NCBI RefSeq assembly: GCF_040939455.1
Contig: NC_134112.1
Span: 65,923,001 to 65,987,000, forward strand
Source: Microcebus murinus
Taxonomy: Eukaryota; Chordata; Mammalia; Primates; Cheirogaleidae
Direction: 5' to 3'
Length of the DNA stretch: 64,000 nucleotides
Below the pieces are notes generated by a model that searched no databases, was not told the DNA's origin, and saw only the letters and a list, made by a program, of their open reading frames with translations. Both the position numbers and the translations under genes were made by a program. Within the stretch, counting starts at the first letter, position 1. The number at the start of each line of letters is the position of its first letter. Below, one piece after another: positions 46,000 through 57,710 of this stretch.

Positions 46000-46770
46000 A
46001 GCCATTTATCGAGCAAATATTTAGATCCTATTGTGAGCAGAGTAGGCCAGCTCTTCCCCTCACACACCTTGCAGTCTACACTAGCACAATTGGAGAGAAA
46101 TATAATGTGAAACACAAATGTGAGTTGCATGTATAATTTTCAATGTTTTAGAAACCACATTTAAAAAATTTAAAAAACAAGTAAAATTATATTTTATTTA
46201 GCCCGACATATCCGAGTAACATCATTTTTATATGTAATCAGTATTAAAAATTATTAATGAGATATTTTATATTCCTTTTTTGTACTAAGTCGTTGAACTT
46301 ATATTTTACACTTCAGCACAGCTCAATTCAAATTAGCCACATTTAAAGTGCTCAGTAGCCTCATGTGGATAGTGGCTACTATACTGGACAGCATAGCTCT
46401 AGACAAATAAATATTAATACATAATTATAACCTGGGCTAAGTCCTCAGGAGATCGAAGCCAGAGATTACAAAGGCAGGGAAATATAATAAAAATTGGAGA
46501 GAAGGCAGACCTCTTTGTGAAAGTAACACTCAAACTGACACCTAAAGAATGGCTGGGCATTAAGTGGGCAGAGCGGGCACAAGAGTTTCCCCTGCTGAGG
46601 GAATAACGCACAAAACCCCTGAGACAGAAAAGAGCTCAGTGCTTTAGAGAAACCAGGAGAGGGCTGGCCAGGCAGGGATGCATCAGATAAGGAGAGACTT
46701 CCGGGGGCTTTAGGGACCACCTAAGGGATTAGATTATCTGCAAATGCAGTTGGAAGCCAGAGGAGAGATT
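46000..46770 (-). mobile_element. L2 LINE, reverse orientation, interrupted by a hAT MITE
   Basis: 46000-46081 has the reversed 3' end (CATTTATCGAGCAAATATTTAG, CACCTTGCAGTCTACAC). After the MITE it continues with GACAAATAAATATTAATAC, AACACTCAAACTGACACCTAAAG and GCACAAAACCCCTGAGAC. It converges on the L2 to its left. Confidence 0.75.
46082..46396. mobile_element. hAT MITE with probable 8-bp target duplication
   Basis: AGAAATATAATGTGAAACAC near the left and CTCATGTGGATAGTGGCTAC near the right match a hAT MITE family that starts and ends with a GTGCTGTCCAATAG-type repeat. Flanks GTCTACAC (46074-46081) and CTCTAGAC (46397-46404) agree at 6 of 8 positions, and the host L2 is continuous across the gap. 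A related but shorter element lies at 62815-63016. Confidence 0.7.
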
Positions 46771-46929
46771 TTAGCCAGTTCACATCACTTTTAGCAGCCT
46801 TTTCTCCATCCCCCACCACCCCAGGTGCACAATCCAAATTAAGTCCCTCTCTTCTGGCCTCTGTATTAACCATGCCTTTAGGCTCTGTATTGACTATTTG
46901 ACCTGTTACTCCTAACCTCTCCGGCAATC

Positions 46930-47275
46930 TGCCAAATCACAGGGCCGGACTAACGATCAAAGTTGTTCATATCTTCACTGCAAGCTAGCTTTTACAGGTT
47001 TGCAAAAGTCGTATTACAATTCCCCCAACTACTGCCCCTGACTTACATGTTTCCACTTCATACCCAATGAGGGCTGTCACCACCTAGTTACTCCTCACTG
47101 CTACCGCCATAAAGGCATAGCCCCACTTCCTATGTCTGTTTCCTGATCCCTATATATAGCAGTCTTTGTGTGGCCCTGGTGTGTCACATCTGTGCCTCTC
47201 ATTTCCGAGGGAACTGTGAGCATTAAAAACCTTCTTTCAAAGCCATTAATGTCTCCATATTGTCACTCAGCTACT
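46930..47275 (+). mobile_element. Solo LTR of an endogenous retrovirus (probable)
   Basis: CCCCCAACTACTGCCCCTGAC, then a TATA-like CCTATATATAGCAG (47149-47162) and a polyadenylation-like GAGCATTAAAAACC (47218-47231) about 70 bp downstream, the U3-R arrangement of a retroviral LTR. Left boundary is uncertain; TGCCAAATCACAGGGCCGGA near 46930 is a guess. No internal viral genes. Confidence 0.5.
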
Positions 47276-47344
47276 GTGATAAATTAAGATGCAGCACAAT
47301 TCAGCTCCTATATCTGCTTCTCTAATGGCACTCATTGGCCTATG

Positions 47345-47490
47345 GGCAATTGGCTTGGTGTTGGTTAGTGTCTGTCTTCCTTACTAGACTCTAGCTTTCC
47401 CAGGATATGAGTGGCACCTTTTATCACTGTTTCTCCAGCGTGTAGCACGACAACTAGCACACAGTAGGTACTTAATATATTTTTTTAAAA
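47345..47490 (+). mobile_element. L2 LINE 3' end
   Basis: TTACTAGACTCTAGCTTTCCCAGG, CTGTTTCTCCAGCGTGTAGCACG, then CTAGCACACAGTAGGTACTTAATA: the canonical L2 3' end in sense orientation. Confidence 0.85.
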
Positions 47491-50243
47491 ATGAAAATAG
47501 GGAATTAAAGGGAGGTAGGTGAGAAATGGGTTGGAGAATGAAGTAGAGGGAGTTCAGTGGGTGGCAACATTGAAAGGGAGTTCTCAGAAGTGTCTAGGGT
47601 GTTGGGTTGGGACAGCTGGATATCCCTCATCAGAATAGCTCTTCCCCTGTTCTGTCTCTTTCTCTCTACCACTCTTTATTCCTTTCTCATCTTTCTCATA
47701 TCCAAAGGAGACAAGAATGCATTTTAAAAATGTATAGCAGCAAGATTTTACTATATGACATCTAGAATAGATAAATTTTACCAGTTCCTATATGCAACCA
47801 GCTAATTCATCTCTAAAACTAAAGTAAGAAGGAGAGAGGGTATAGAATAGAAATACTTAATTCTTGAACCACTTTTTGACTGTTTAGCTATGTGAGTCAT
47901 ATAGGCTTCATATATTCAGACTAAACATGACTTGGTTTAAGGGATTTCAATTTCTCTACATATGAGGCTAACTTGATGAAAATCTCAAATACAAATGATC
48001 CAGTTCAAAAGACCTAAAGTTGGCCTACTAATTTGAAACATGGTCTTCTTCTCCTAGCAAAATTAATTTTTCAGGATATACTGTGCAATAAAGCATCATA
48101 GTATGCATAATGAAGAAATGGTGTCACTACTAGATTAACTACCCAAGGGCATAGTCGAATTTATCAGTAGAGTTTCATTTTAATAATGAAGTTCAGAGGC
48201 TAGAGACACTAAAGGTATTTGGATCGTTTGATTTTTAGATCTAAACAATAAATTATTAGAAACAAACACAATTTCATTTATATATGGTCTCTTCAGATCA
48301 TAACTTGCTAGATCGCAATATCTAAGCAGCCTTCTCCTGACTATACATAATAATTTGTTTACCTCTTTTATGTGTCTAATTTTTCATTACTGTGCCAGTC
48401 TCACTTTTTAAATTTAATATGTAATTTCAAAGCAGAAAATCAAATCTAGTTTCTATATTAATTATGGGAATTATTCAATTGCTTTTTAAGCATTGACAAG
48501 GCCTGCAATATATTAAACCTTTGGAAGAGCCCCTATCAACTTTGATTGTAATGAAAGGCTATGGTCTTCCCCTGGTAGCTAATTAGTTTTATTCATATAG
48601 CCACCTTTAGTCCATGAAACTAAAGAAGAAAAGAAATGTGTTTGAACCCATGTAAGGGCAATGTGATAGCTTCCTGTAAAGACATTATTTTCTGGGTTCT
48701 TTTAATGGAATATTAGATGAAGGGTTAGAACTATATTCCTCTGAAAGTTTATTTCCTCCATCCCTTTAAAAATGTTTTGGATCTAAATTCTGACATGAAC
48801 TAGACTCACTGAATTATATTCCATTCTTATTTGTCAGTTTCCATTTTCCTTTTTTAAGAATATCATTATTAAATAAAACTAGTATAAGCTACCTAAGAGC
48901 AAAAAGGAATTTCCAGGGGAGTCAGCAGTGTGTAGAGTATCTCTCATGGATTCCCAAACATGAAACCTCATTGCTTTTTTCACCTGACAGCCCTCTACAT
49001 CCAGCATCTATTTATCTTTCTTTAAAAAAATATATACACACATATATAAAACTGACAATTCTGCTGACATAGTAGTCTAATGAATGATAGAGGTAAGTAA
49101 AAGCATGTGGAAAATATGTGTCTTTGTAAGTGTGCCCTAATGCAAGAAACCCATTTCTTTCATTAGGTAATTGTTTTCTGGTTATTGTTTTGCCAACAGC
49201 CAATGCTTTTCATGGAGGGAAACTTGAATACTAACACTTCCCCCAGAAGCCTTAAAAGGGCTAAGAATTATTTTAAAGGACTAAAGAGAAGCTTGAAATA
49301 TAATCTGACCCCAGCTTCTTGAATCATGCTTCAATGACAGCAGATAAGAAATTATCCTTTGATAGAAATTGGCAAAAATATAGGACACAGCCTCCACTGG
49401 CAACTCATATTCCTTTGTAATAGCACAAATGCTCAAGATATTCTTCTCTGTAACTATTTCCAAATCTTCATACCTTAATGTAAGCTCAAGTTCCACTCAG
49501 GATCTATGTGTGAGGAAAAAACAACTAGCCGTTATCCTCCGCAAAGTAGCACTTTATGTATTTGAAGATGGCATTTAAATTCAACCCAGCCCCCTCAACT
49601 GTGCACAAAATGTTAGCAGATTCCATGCATTTTATTGGCAAGAGATTTTTCCCTGTAAATAATAAATGTCCCTCTTTAGTTTTAAAGAAGAGACATTGTC
49701 TCATCTGCCGGGCAGTATTAAAAGCACTGGAATGGTTACTATAACATAACGCTTTTATCTGTCAGACATTTGGCATTGGATCTTTCTCCCCAACTTGGCT
49801 AAGCCTTTCCTTGAAGTTAGTGTCCTTATAGCTTCTTTCTCATCTTATTGATAAGGCTGGTTATCCTTGTGCCTCTCCTCAAGAGGGCATTTGAGAATGA
49901 GGTAGAGACAGGACAGTCCCTGCCTTTCTTTTCATGAAACAGGAGCTGAAACAGCTAGAAGAGAGACACGTAGAACATTTTTAGGTCATCGAGCATGCGT
50001 TCCATATAGTTAAATTTTTCCCAGTCAGAAGAGAATAACTGTCCATTGTTTCTGAATGAAGGGAGAAACCAGCAGCTTTCCAAAAGTTAGGGTTAATGTC
50101 TGGCCACTGTAGCTGTTACCAGTATGTAAATCCATCATGTTTCTTGGACAGCTGAGGTTGGCTTTGGCCATTTGCATTATTTAAGGCTTTCCTCTGTAAA
50201 CCTTTCAGTTGTTTTCTGAAAGAGCTTGTCTCTTTTCCCACTT
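47491..50243. other. Long gene-free stretch
   Basis: Mostly unique AT-rich sequence with a GA-rich patch at 47505-47590 and a short TATACACACATATATAA tract near 49030. No recognised coding region or transposon. Confidence 0.5.
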
Positions 50244-50251
50244 GCTACTTT

Positions 50252-50253
<2 letters not shown>

Positions 50254-50285
<32 letters not shown>

Positions 50286-50600
50286 AGACAGAGTCTCGCT
50301 TTGTTGCCCAGGCTAGAGTGAGTGCCGTGGCGTCAGCCTAGCTCACAGCAACCTCAAACTCCTGGGCTCGAGTGATCCTTCTGCCTCAGCCTCCCGGGTA
50401 GCTGGGACTACAGGCATGCGCCACCATGCCCGGCTAATTTTTTATATATATATCAGTTGGCCAATTAATTTCTTTCTATTTATAGTAGAGACGGGGTCTC
50501 GCTCTTGCTCAGGCTGGTTTCGAACTCCTGACCTTGAGCAATCCGCCCGCCTCGGCCTCCCAAGAGCTAGGATTACAGGCGTGAGCCACAGCGCCCGGCC
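50254..50600 (-). mobile_element. Young lemur-type Alu, reverse orientation, with target duplication
   Basis: A roughly 30-base T run precedes a complete dimeric Alu in reverse, ending at the reverse complement of GGCCGGGCGCTGTGGCTCAC. GCTACTTTAG flanks it exactly at 50244-50253 and 50601-50610. By eye it differs from the copy at 16815-17154 at about four positions, two of them CpG sites still intact here, which suggests a recent insertion. Confidence 0.97.
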
Positions 50601-50610
50601 GCTACTTTAG

Positions 50611-50713
50611 TTTTAATAATACTGAAATGTAACTCAAAGTTTTAGTAGACTAATAGTTGCCTATTAAATCTCTATTTACTGCTTTCTCCAAAGCAACCTA
50701 CTCCCTTTTATTT
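50611..50713. other. Short unique gap
   Basis: Nothing recognised between the Alu and the L1. Confidence 0.5.
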
Positions 50714-51695
50714 TAATGCCTATTTTAAATTTCAAAATACTACAGGGTACAAATGTTTTTGGTTATATGTATCAGTTTTGTAATGCTTAAGTCAGGGTTA
50801 TAAGTGTGCCCATCACCTTGATAGTGTTCATTGTACCCATCAGGTAGGTTTTCACCCATTCCCTCCTTGCTCTCCCCACTGCTTGATTTCCACTGAGTTT
50901 TACTTCCCTCTGTGCACATGTGTGTTCATTGACCAGTTCCAATGTAATAGCAAGTACGTGTGGTGTTTGTTTTTCCATTCTTGAGATACTTAGGATAATG
51001 GTCTCCAGTTCCATCAAAATTGTTACAAAAGGCATTAAGTCAACCGTATTCATGGGTGAGTAGTATTCTGTGGTATACAAATACCACATTTGGTTAATCT
51101 ACTCATGATTGATGGGCACTTGTGTTGTTTCCACATCTTTGCAATTGTGAATTGTGCTGCAATAAACGTTCCAGTGCAGGTGTCTTGTTGATAAAATCAC
51201 TTCTTTTCCTTTGGGTAAATACCTAGTAGTGGGATTTCCGGATCAAATGATAGGTCTACTTTTAGTTCTTCATTGAATCTCCATACTGTTTGCCATAGAG
51301 GTTATTCTAACCTGCAGTCCCACTAGCAGTGTATATGTGTTCTTTCTCTCTGCATCCCCACCAGCATCTATTGTTTTTGGATTTTATAGTAAAAGCCATT
51401 TCAACTGGGTCAGGTAGTATTTCATTGTGGTTTTAATTTGCATTTCCCTGATGATTAGTGACATTGAGCATTTTTTCTTATGTTTATTAGCCATTTGTCT
51501 ATCTTCTTTTGAAAAGCTTCTATTCATATCTTTTGCTACTTTTTAATGGGATTGTGGGTTTTTTTTCCTCAGTGAATTGCTTGAGTTCTTTATAGATTCT
51601 GGTTGTTAGCCCTTTGCCAGCTATATAGCTTACAAATATTGTCCCATTCTGTAGGTTGTCTATTTGCTCTGTTGATTATTTCACCCCCTCTTTTG
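50714..51695 (-). mobile_element. Old primate L1, ORF2 tail and 3' UTR, minus strand
   Basis: In reverse orientation: 3' UTR (TACAGGGTACAAATGTTTTTGG), ORF2 end (TTTGTTTTTCCATTCTTGAG, GATTGATGGGCACTTGTGTTG), and upstream ORF2 (CATTTCCCTGATGATTAGTG, GTCTATCTTCTTTTGAAAAGC). The reading frame has frameshifts and stops. Truncated near 51695, with no clear target duplication. Confidence 0.92.
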
Positions 51696-52284
51696 CTACC
51701 AAAACTTGCACACCTGTTTAGATACCTAAAGGCCTAAGTGTTTTGTAGACCTGTACCCAGACACAGAAGATGAATGTTTATTATGCCTACATTATGGCTC
51801 TTCTAGTACCCTTGCTGGTGACTGGTCTTAGCTCAGGTAGGTAACATATCTCTAACTAATGAAACAATCTCTAACCAATCTGCTATGGGAATTGTGAGAA
51901 AGGTTTTCATCCTAAGTTTAATAAGAGAAAGACTCATATTGAGTCTACCATATGAATCTTGAATGGACATGTATCAAATTTATCATGCTAATGATCATAG
52001 AACAAGAAAATGGGGGGGGGGACCCAGGTTTTTGATGGTGTCATTGCATTGCTGAATTAACTTCCCTGAAATGCCTTCAGATGGCTTACTGTGTAAGATA
52101 ATAAACTGTTTATTATTTAAAACAGTTTTAGTTAGGCTTTCCTTTTAATGCATCTAAAGCTCTCTAATTTATAAACAGGCTTTTGCTTACAAAAAAAGAC
52201 AAATGAAATTCAAACTGAACAGAAATAATATCATGGTTGTACTTCTAGCATGTGATTTAAAGGAACATTTCTAGAACACATACA
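51696..52284. other. Gene-free stretch
   Basis: No recognised repeat apart from a nine-base G run near 52013-52021. Confidence 0.5.
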
Positions 52285-52450
52285 ATTCCCCAGGTATCCA
52301 GCTACCCTCTCATAAGAACCCTCTGAAATAGGTTATTTAATGTACCAGGAAACTGAGTGGCAAAGAGATTGAGTAACTTGCTCAAAATGACACAACTTGG
52401 AAGTGAAAGAGCTGGGAAACTGAGGCTGCCTGACTAGAGCCTGACCTTCT
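52285..52450 (-). mobile_element. MIR SINE, reverse orientation
   Basis: TACCAGGAAACTGAGTGGCAAAG, GATTGAGTAACTTGCTCAAAATG, then CTGCCTGACTAGAGCCTGACC: MIR in reverse orientation. Confidence 0.85.
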
Positions 52451-53309
52451 CTCATACACCATTTTGCTCTTAAGTAAACTGAAAAATTTCATGATGGATA
52501 TTAAAAGGCTAAGAGACATTAATGCAAACTTGTTTTCCACAGGCAAATATTTCAACAAAGATGAAACAAGTGCTTACCAGAGGCATAGCCGTGCATCTGA
52601 ATGTTGATCAGTCTCTCCTAACAGTCTGTATCCGGCCTGCTCTTGTCCTCTTGAAGTTTGCAGTAAAAGTGGGAGTAGCTCACGTAAGTCATGCCCATAA
52701 CTAACATCCTACCTACGTGCCCGCAGGCTTCCTGCCACTCACAAACACTCTCTTCCCAAGCTGCAAGCTCCCACTGGTGTGCAGCTCTCAAGCAACTACA
52801 GTGACCGTTGTTGGGAACCTCAAGATCCCACACTGAAGCCACTGAGCCAGGCCAAGTATTTTTGGGAATACATATTTTCTTGGCTCCCACCAGTCACGGG
52901 ATGTCTGCTCCAATGGTTTAAGAAATGTCTAAACCTTACAACACAAAGAATACATTTCTTGGGTCTAGAAAAATAAAACATTAATGAAAGACAATGCTTA
53001 AGGTCAAGTAAAATTCTATTTGACAAGGTTTGAATAATATCAAAGACTGAAATGCTTCCCAGTTGCCATATTCTAACCAGGATGTGCTCTCAAAAATTGT
53101 GTACATGGTACTTCCCTTACCATATTAGGATAATATTTTGATACACTTGCAAAAATCATTTGAGAAGATAGTATCAGGAAGGGGGATACATTTTAGTCAT
53201 CTATCAACTGCAAATTAATACAATTTGGATACATGTTTCTACCTTCAGTATGTGTTCTTAGAAATTTGTTATTATTGACTCTTGGACAGGACTTCTGAAA
53301 TGCCGAGCA
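52451..53309. other. Unique stretch with weak exon-like features
   Basis: On the minus strand a frame of 90 codons (52890-52618) is followed about 40 nt downstream by a donor-like GGTAAGCACTTG at 52579-52568, with an AG-ending acceptor-like context near 52775. CpG is slightly raised. The product is not recognised (C/W-rich, ending FYCKLQEDKSRPDTDC), so I make no gene call. Confidence 0.2.
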
Positions 53310-53450
53310 ATGGGTTTGATATATAACATCTCATGGCACACCCACAACATTGGATAGTGTTGGTATTGGGATCATTGATCTTAACTGTGGAGATGAAAAA
53401 TTTGAGTTGTAGATAAGTTTTGTAACTTGCTGGTTATGGTCTACTGACTC
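53310..53450 (-). mobile_element. MIR SINE, reverse orientation
   Basis: GATATATAACATCTCATGGCACACCC, then GTGGAGATGAAAAATTTGAG and GTAACTTGCTGGTTATGG: MIR in reverse orientation, diverged. Confidence 0.5.
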
Positions 53451-53715
53451 CTAATGTGATATTTGGAGATGGGGCCTTTGGGAGATCATTAGGTTTAGAT
53501 GAGGTGATAAGAGTGGGACTCTTATGATGGGTTCAGTGCTCTTATAAGAGGAAGACAGAGACCACACACCAAGAAGACTGCTTCTATCTACAAGCCAGAA
53601 AGCAGGGCCTCGGCCAGCAACTTGATCTTGAACTTCTCAGCCTCCAGAACTGTCTATTGTTTAAGCTACCCAGTGTATGTTATTTTGTTATAGCAGCTTG
53701 AGGTGACTAACACAT
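53451..53715 (+). mobile_element. MaLR/ERVL-type LTR
   Basis: TGATATTTGGAGATGGGGCC, TTTGGGAGATCATTAGG, AGTGCTCTTATAAGAGGAAG, CAGCCTCCAGAACTGT and TTGTTATAGCAGCTTGAGG in that order are characteristic of a widespread mammalian LTR class that I recall as MaLR-like. No internal region. Confidence 0.7.
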
Positions 53716-54029
53716 TACCCAACTTTTCATAGAAACTGAATTAGCAGCCAGGTTCTTTGACAGCAAAATACACACCATTTTGAAAATCCCACACTGCTTT
53801 GTGTTTCACGTGCAGTATTGGTAATCATAATGCACTAAGCAATGGCATCTGAAGGTCATTGGTCTCTCTTGAGATATCTTTATGGATGAGATGGAAAAGT
53901 GTAACAATAAGGGCTGAAAAACAGTGCTGTTGGTAGAGCCTTAGTTGATCAAATGACCTTCACCATGTTTCTCATCCGTTTAGTACTGTCCACTGGAAAA
54001 TACTTCTTATTTTGTCTACTAAAAGAAAG
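53716..54029. other. Gene-free stretch
   Basis: Nothing recognised. Confidence 0.5.
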
Positions 54030-54290
54030 AATAATTTATCATATGCCAGTTATTCAATATTTAGTGGTTGTGAAATGCTGTTCTAAGTGGTTTACATGTA
54101 TAAAGTAATTTAATCCTATGAGATTTTTAATTAATAATTAGACTATCAATTAATTAATAATTACCATTATTATCCCCATTTGATAGGTGAGGAAACTACA
54201 ACAGGAATAGTCAATAATAGCTAGAAGGGCCAGCAAGGATCCGGGCTGGGCTGAGTGAAGGCAGCCTGGCTCCAGAGCCCTCCCGGGGTC
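54030..54290 (-). mobile_element. MIR SINE, reverse orientation, with internal AT expansion
   Basis: TATGCCAGTTATTCAATATTTAG, CATTATTATCCCCATTTGATAGG and GGTGAGGAAACTACAACAGG, then CTGGCTCCAGAGCCC at the right: MIR in reverse orientation with a TTAATTAATAATTA expansion at 54127-54165. Confidence 0.75.
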
Positions 54291-55612
54291 CTCCATCTCA
54301 GCCACTGCTGTGTCCCTCAGCTCTCTGCCAGTGCCCAAGAGGTGGCTTTCACTCAGTGTTTGTTGAATGAGTACCTAATAGCAGGTTTTATTAGATGAAT
54401 GCCCCAAATCTGTCACATAAACTTACTGTGCATTAAAACAAAAAAATAACCAGGAAATGAAGCTGAAACCTTGTCCTTTAAGACGGATGAGAGCGAAGTC
54501 TACTGGGGAAGGCTGGGTGGGGGTGGGGTGGCTGCAATACCAGAGCAAATAGCATTACTGCATTCGGGTGTTATTTCCTGTCAAACTGATCTACCAGTAT
54601 TACCACTGGCATTTTATTATTTTTAAGTGTCAGAATTTGTTTCTGTAAAAATCAGAGAATCCATGTTCTTAAAAGCATTTCAAATATGAAATGTATAGAT
54701 GCTGTCAGATCCCTCCGGCCTCCATGGGCTCCTCTGACTCCCGTGGCCGATTCCCAGGGGCTTCTGAGCTGCAGGCTCTGATGTGCTTGGTCCCCTGGGA
54801 CTCCAGCACCTTCCTGCCCGGCTGAGTTCTGACAGGGGACTTTTTAGAGGAGCTGCCTCTGGGAAGTTTCTCTGCAAGTACTGGGGCTGGGGGCTCTGAG
54901 TCACAGCAGTTTTAATTTCCCTCCCTCACCAGGAAGGCAGCTGGACCTCGGGCTGCCTGACTCCCACTTGTCCCCAGGGACATCCCCACCTGCCTCAGAG
55001 GAGCCACCTGTGAGGCCCAGGCTTTTGTCTGTTTGTTGCAGGGAGGAGTAAACAGGAAGATGGGAGCTGCAGGAGTGGAGAGAAGCGCTGGGAGAGGAGA
55101 TGGTGAAGACAAGAGCCAGGGAAGGGAAAGAGGAAAGGATCAGAGGGCAAAGAAAATTAAATGAAGCCACCGGCTACGTCAGATATAACAAATTACAGTA
55201 ATAAAAGTATCATATCTGGTAATTAAAAAACCATGTTATACACGAATATACAGGAAACGTGCTACGAAGGGAAACAACTTGAACTACATGTATAAAAGTT
55301 GTCACAACCTCTTAGAAAAGGAAATAGATTTTTGTTACTTCAGAAGGCAGAAGAAATTGCTGAAAGGAAAAATTTACACCAGTGTAAAAAAACGTTTGAA
55401 CAAATAATCCTATCTCAAAATTAATGGGCTAGCTATATGACAGCAAGTTTTCCATAACTTGGGGCAATTAAACAAAACCTAGGTAACTCCTTCTCAGAAA
55501 TGCTATACTGATAAAAGGCCTCCTAAATTCCTTAAATCAAATGTCCAACATTTCTCTCCACAACTCTAACAACTAGACGATGTTTCTGAAATCCCTCCAT
55601 AGCAAGAGAATT
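54291..55612. other. Unique stretch with GC-rich block at 54690-55160
   Basis: The 470-bp block is clearly richer in G+C than its surroundings and shows no transposon features. It includes CCTCCGGCC, AAGCGCTGGGAGAGG and a plus-strand acceptor-like tract GCTTTTGTCTGTTTGTTGCAG ending at 55041. Minus-strand frames of 66-89 codons are S/P-rich, reflecting composition. It could be a regulatory element or an exon of an unidentified transcript. Confidence 0.35.
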
Positions 55613-55616
55613 TTAA

Positions 55617-56196
55617 CACATTAACTTCCATGTGAGTTCTATTTAACTCACAATAGTTTTGAACGCAGGGCCTCATGAAGCGTATGTAACTCAACATGTC
55701 TCTTTACGTTGGGAGCTGTGTGGTATGCAGGCAACTCACGCTGTCATGCTATAGTATATGTGTGACCTGATGGGTGGCCCCCTGGGCAAAACTCTGCAGT
55801 TGGTTCATAAAAATCTTACTTGTTGATGTTCTGATTGTTACAATTAATGTTGGTAATTTAATTTTTAAAATGTGGATTAAATGAATAGAAGTCAATTCAT
55901 TTCATTTTTTCCATTTATGTTTACCTTTAAATTACACTTAAGCCTGATAAGTCAAGAAAAACACTTTATCCTTATGAACTATTTTTCAAGTTTTCACATT
56001 ACATTTTACACTACTAATTTTCAAGTTTTTATATTACTTTTTTATTGAGTAAAACACAGAAAACAATAAAAAATAACAAATTTTTCATTAAATTAGAAAG
56101 GATCATTTTGTTCTCAAAGTTTTTATTCTATTTTTGTAATAGAACACTACAGCCCCAAAGAAAAAAATGTCTTTTTCTAGTGTGGCAGTCAATGAG
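55617..56196. mobile_element. Non-autonomous piggyBac-type element flanked by TTAA
   Basis: TTAA lies at both ends (55613-55616 and 56197-56200), the target site duplicated by piggyBac transposases. The left end CACATTAACTTCCA and the reverse complement of the right end CTCATTGACTGCCA agree at 11 of 14 positions. The 580-bp interior has no transposase frame, so it would need a transposase in trans. Recent piggyBac activity is known in mouse lemur and is very unusual among primates. Alternative: chance TTAA sites in AT-rich DNA. Confidence 0.6.
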
Positions 56197-56200
56197 TTAA

Positions 56201-57710
56201 GTTGAATAACTAAAATCTTTATGGGATAAATAATGTTAGAATAACTAAGGGCATGAAAGAGAATCTTAAAATACTTTAAACATTAGCTGAAACAAAAGCA
56301 ATAAAGACCCCCCACACACATAGTTAATAAAAATGCTATCTTTACTTTTTATGTAACTAGGGATAATTGGTTCTGAGATGAAATTTTCAGACCATCTTTT
56401 GCTCAGAGTCTTCCTTTTTATTCATTGTCAAAGAAATGCTTAGAATCAATTGTGCTTTGCTATAAGAAAGAGTTGTTGTAAGAGTTGTTTTCTTCCACCA
56501 GGCCTCTCCTCCAGTCTCCTCTTCCCTCCAGGAGGTCAATGAATTGAATTGCAGTTATTAACTGGGTCTCCCAAGTCCAACTCTGCTGCATGGCGGCAGA
56601 ATAACTTGGATACTTCAGACGACATGTTGGTGTTACCTTGTTTAGTACGTCTGCGCTAGCAGTAAATGGAGTATTTTTCATATTCACCAGCAGATCCTAG
56701 AATGCAGCAGGATTCTAGGACTTAACTCCACCAGCCGGTGCAGGACTCCTGGTTTCAGCTCCTCCCACCACACAGAAAGGCAGTCCTGTGACCTAAGCGA
56801 CTCTCCCCTGACTTCTTTTCTCTCTGAAAAACCACTGCAATAGACCTCTTCTACTTAGCCACCTGCTCAGTCGCCACTTTCTTCTCCAAATCTCAATTCC
56901 TATTTTTCTAATTATCTCCCATGGTGGTCAGTCAATATTTGCTTATTCTCTGAATAAAATTCTCTAGATTGCTGAATAGATATAGAAAAGCAAATTTAAC
57001 TATGCTAAAATTTTGCTTTAGGGAAATTCATGGTCAGAAAGAAGCTATGCATATATTTTCCCAAAGAGACACATTTCAGTTATGTTCTTCATTATGTTTT
57101 TTTTAAAAAATGACCATTCACTGCAAATTATAATTAACTCTTTAGAACAGAACAGTTACTTCTCTTTTTTTAAAAAAAGCTTTAGTATAACTTAAATATT
57201 AAAAACAGAAATCATTTCTCTAAATTGATTATGAATAAGAGACAAATAAAAAATATATATACTCATGAGCCAACTTTATAACCCAAGTTTAAAGGTTATA
57301 TTTAATGGAGGTGGAGGGGTAAAAGAGGGATGAGATTTTTTTGAACAAAACAAATCATTCTATTGAGTTGCATGCTAAAAATTACAATCAGAATTGTAAT
57401 CTGATTGTCCAGGAGACAGAGGGAGACCCAGGGGGCAAGGAGAGGTGTGCAAGACAGGGTAGTGCAATACTATGGGGGCAAAAAGAAAAAAAGGGGTGAG
57501 GAAAGAGGTTGAGAGAGGGAGAGAGATGCATATCTCAGGAAAGAAGACAGCTGTGTCAATGAAGGAAAGGATAGCATGAAGGAACAAGATCAGTGAATTC
57601 TACTGGCTATAATGACATGAAAGATGAAAAAAGGATTACCAGGTGTCACCAACAATCCCTTTAGGCAAGCTCACATGTGGCGTCTCATTCACCAATTTGG
57701 CATCAGAAGG
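56201..57710. other. Gene-free stretch
   Basis: No recognised repeat or gene. A 75-codon reverse frame at 56460-56687 has no known motif. Confidence 0.5.

Noticed and set aside
45745..46110. A 121-codon plus-strand frame
   Set aside because: It lies in a sense-oriented L2 fragment and runs into the neighbouring L2; a relic frame.
50416..50610. A 64-codon plus-strand frame
   Set aside because: It is the reverse frame of a young Alu.
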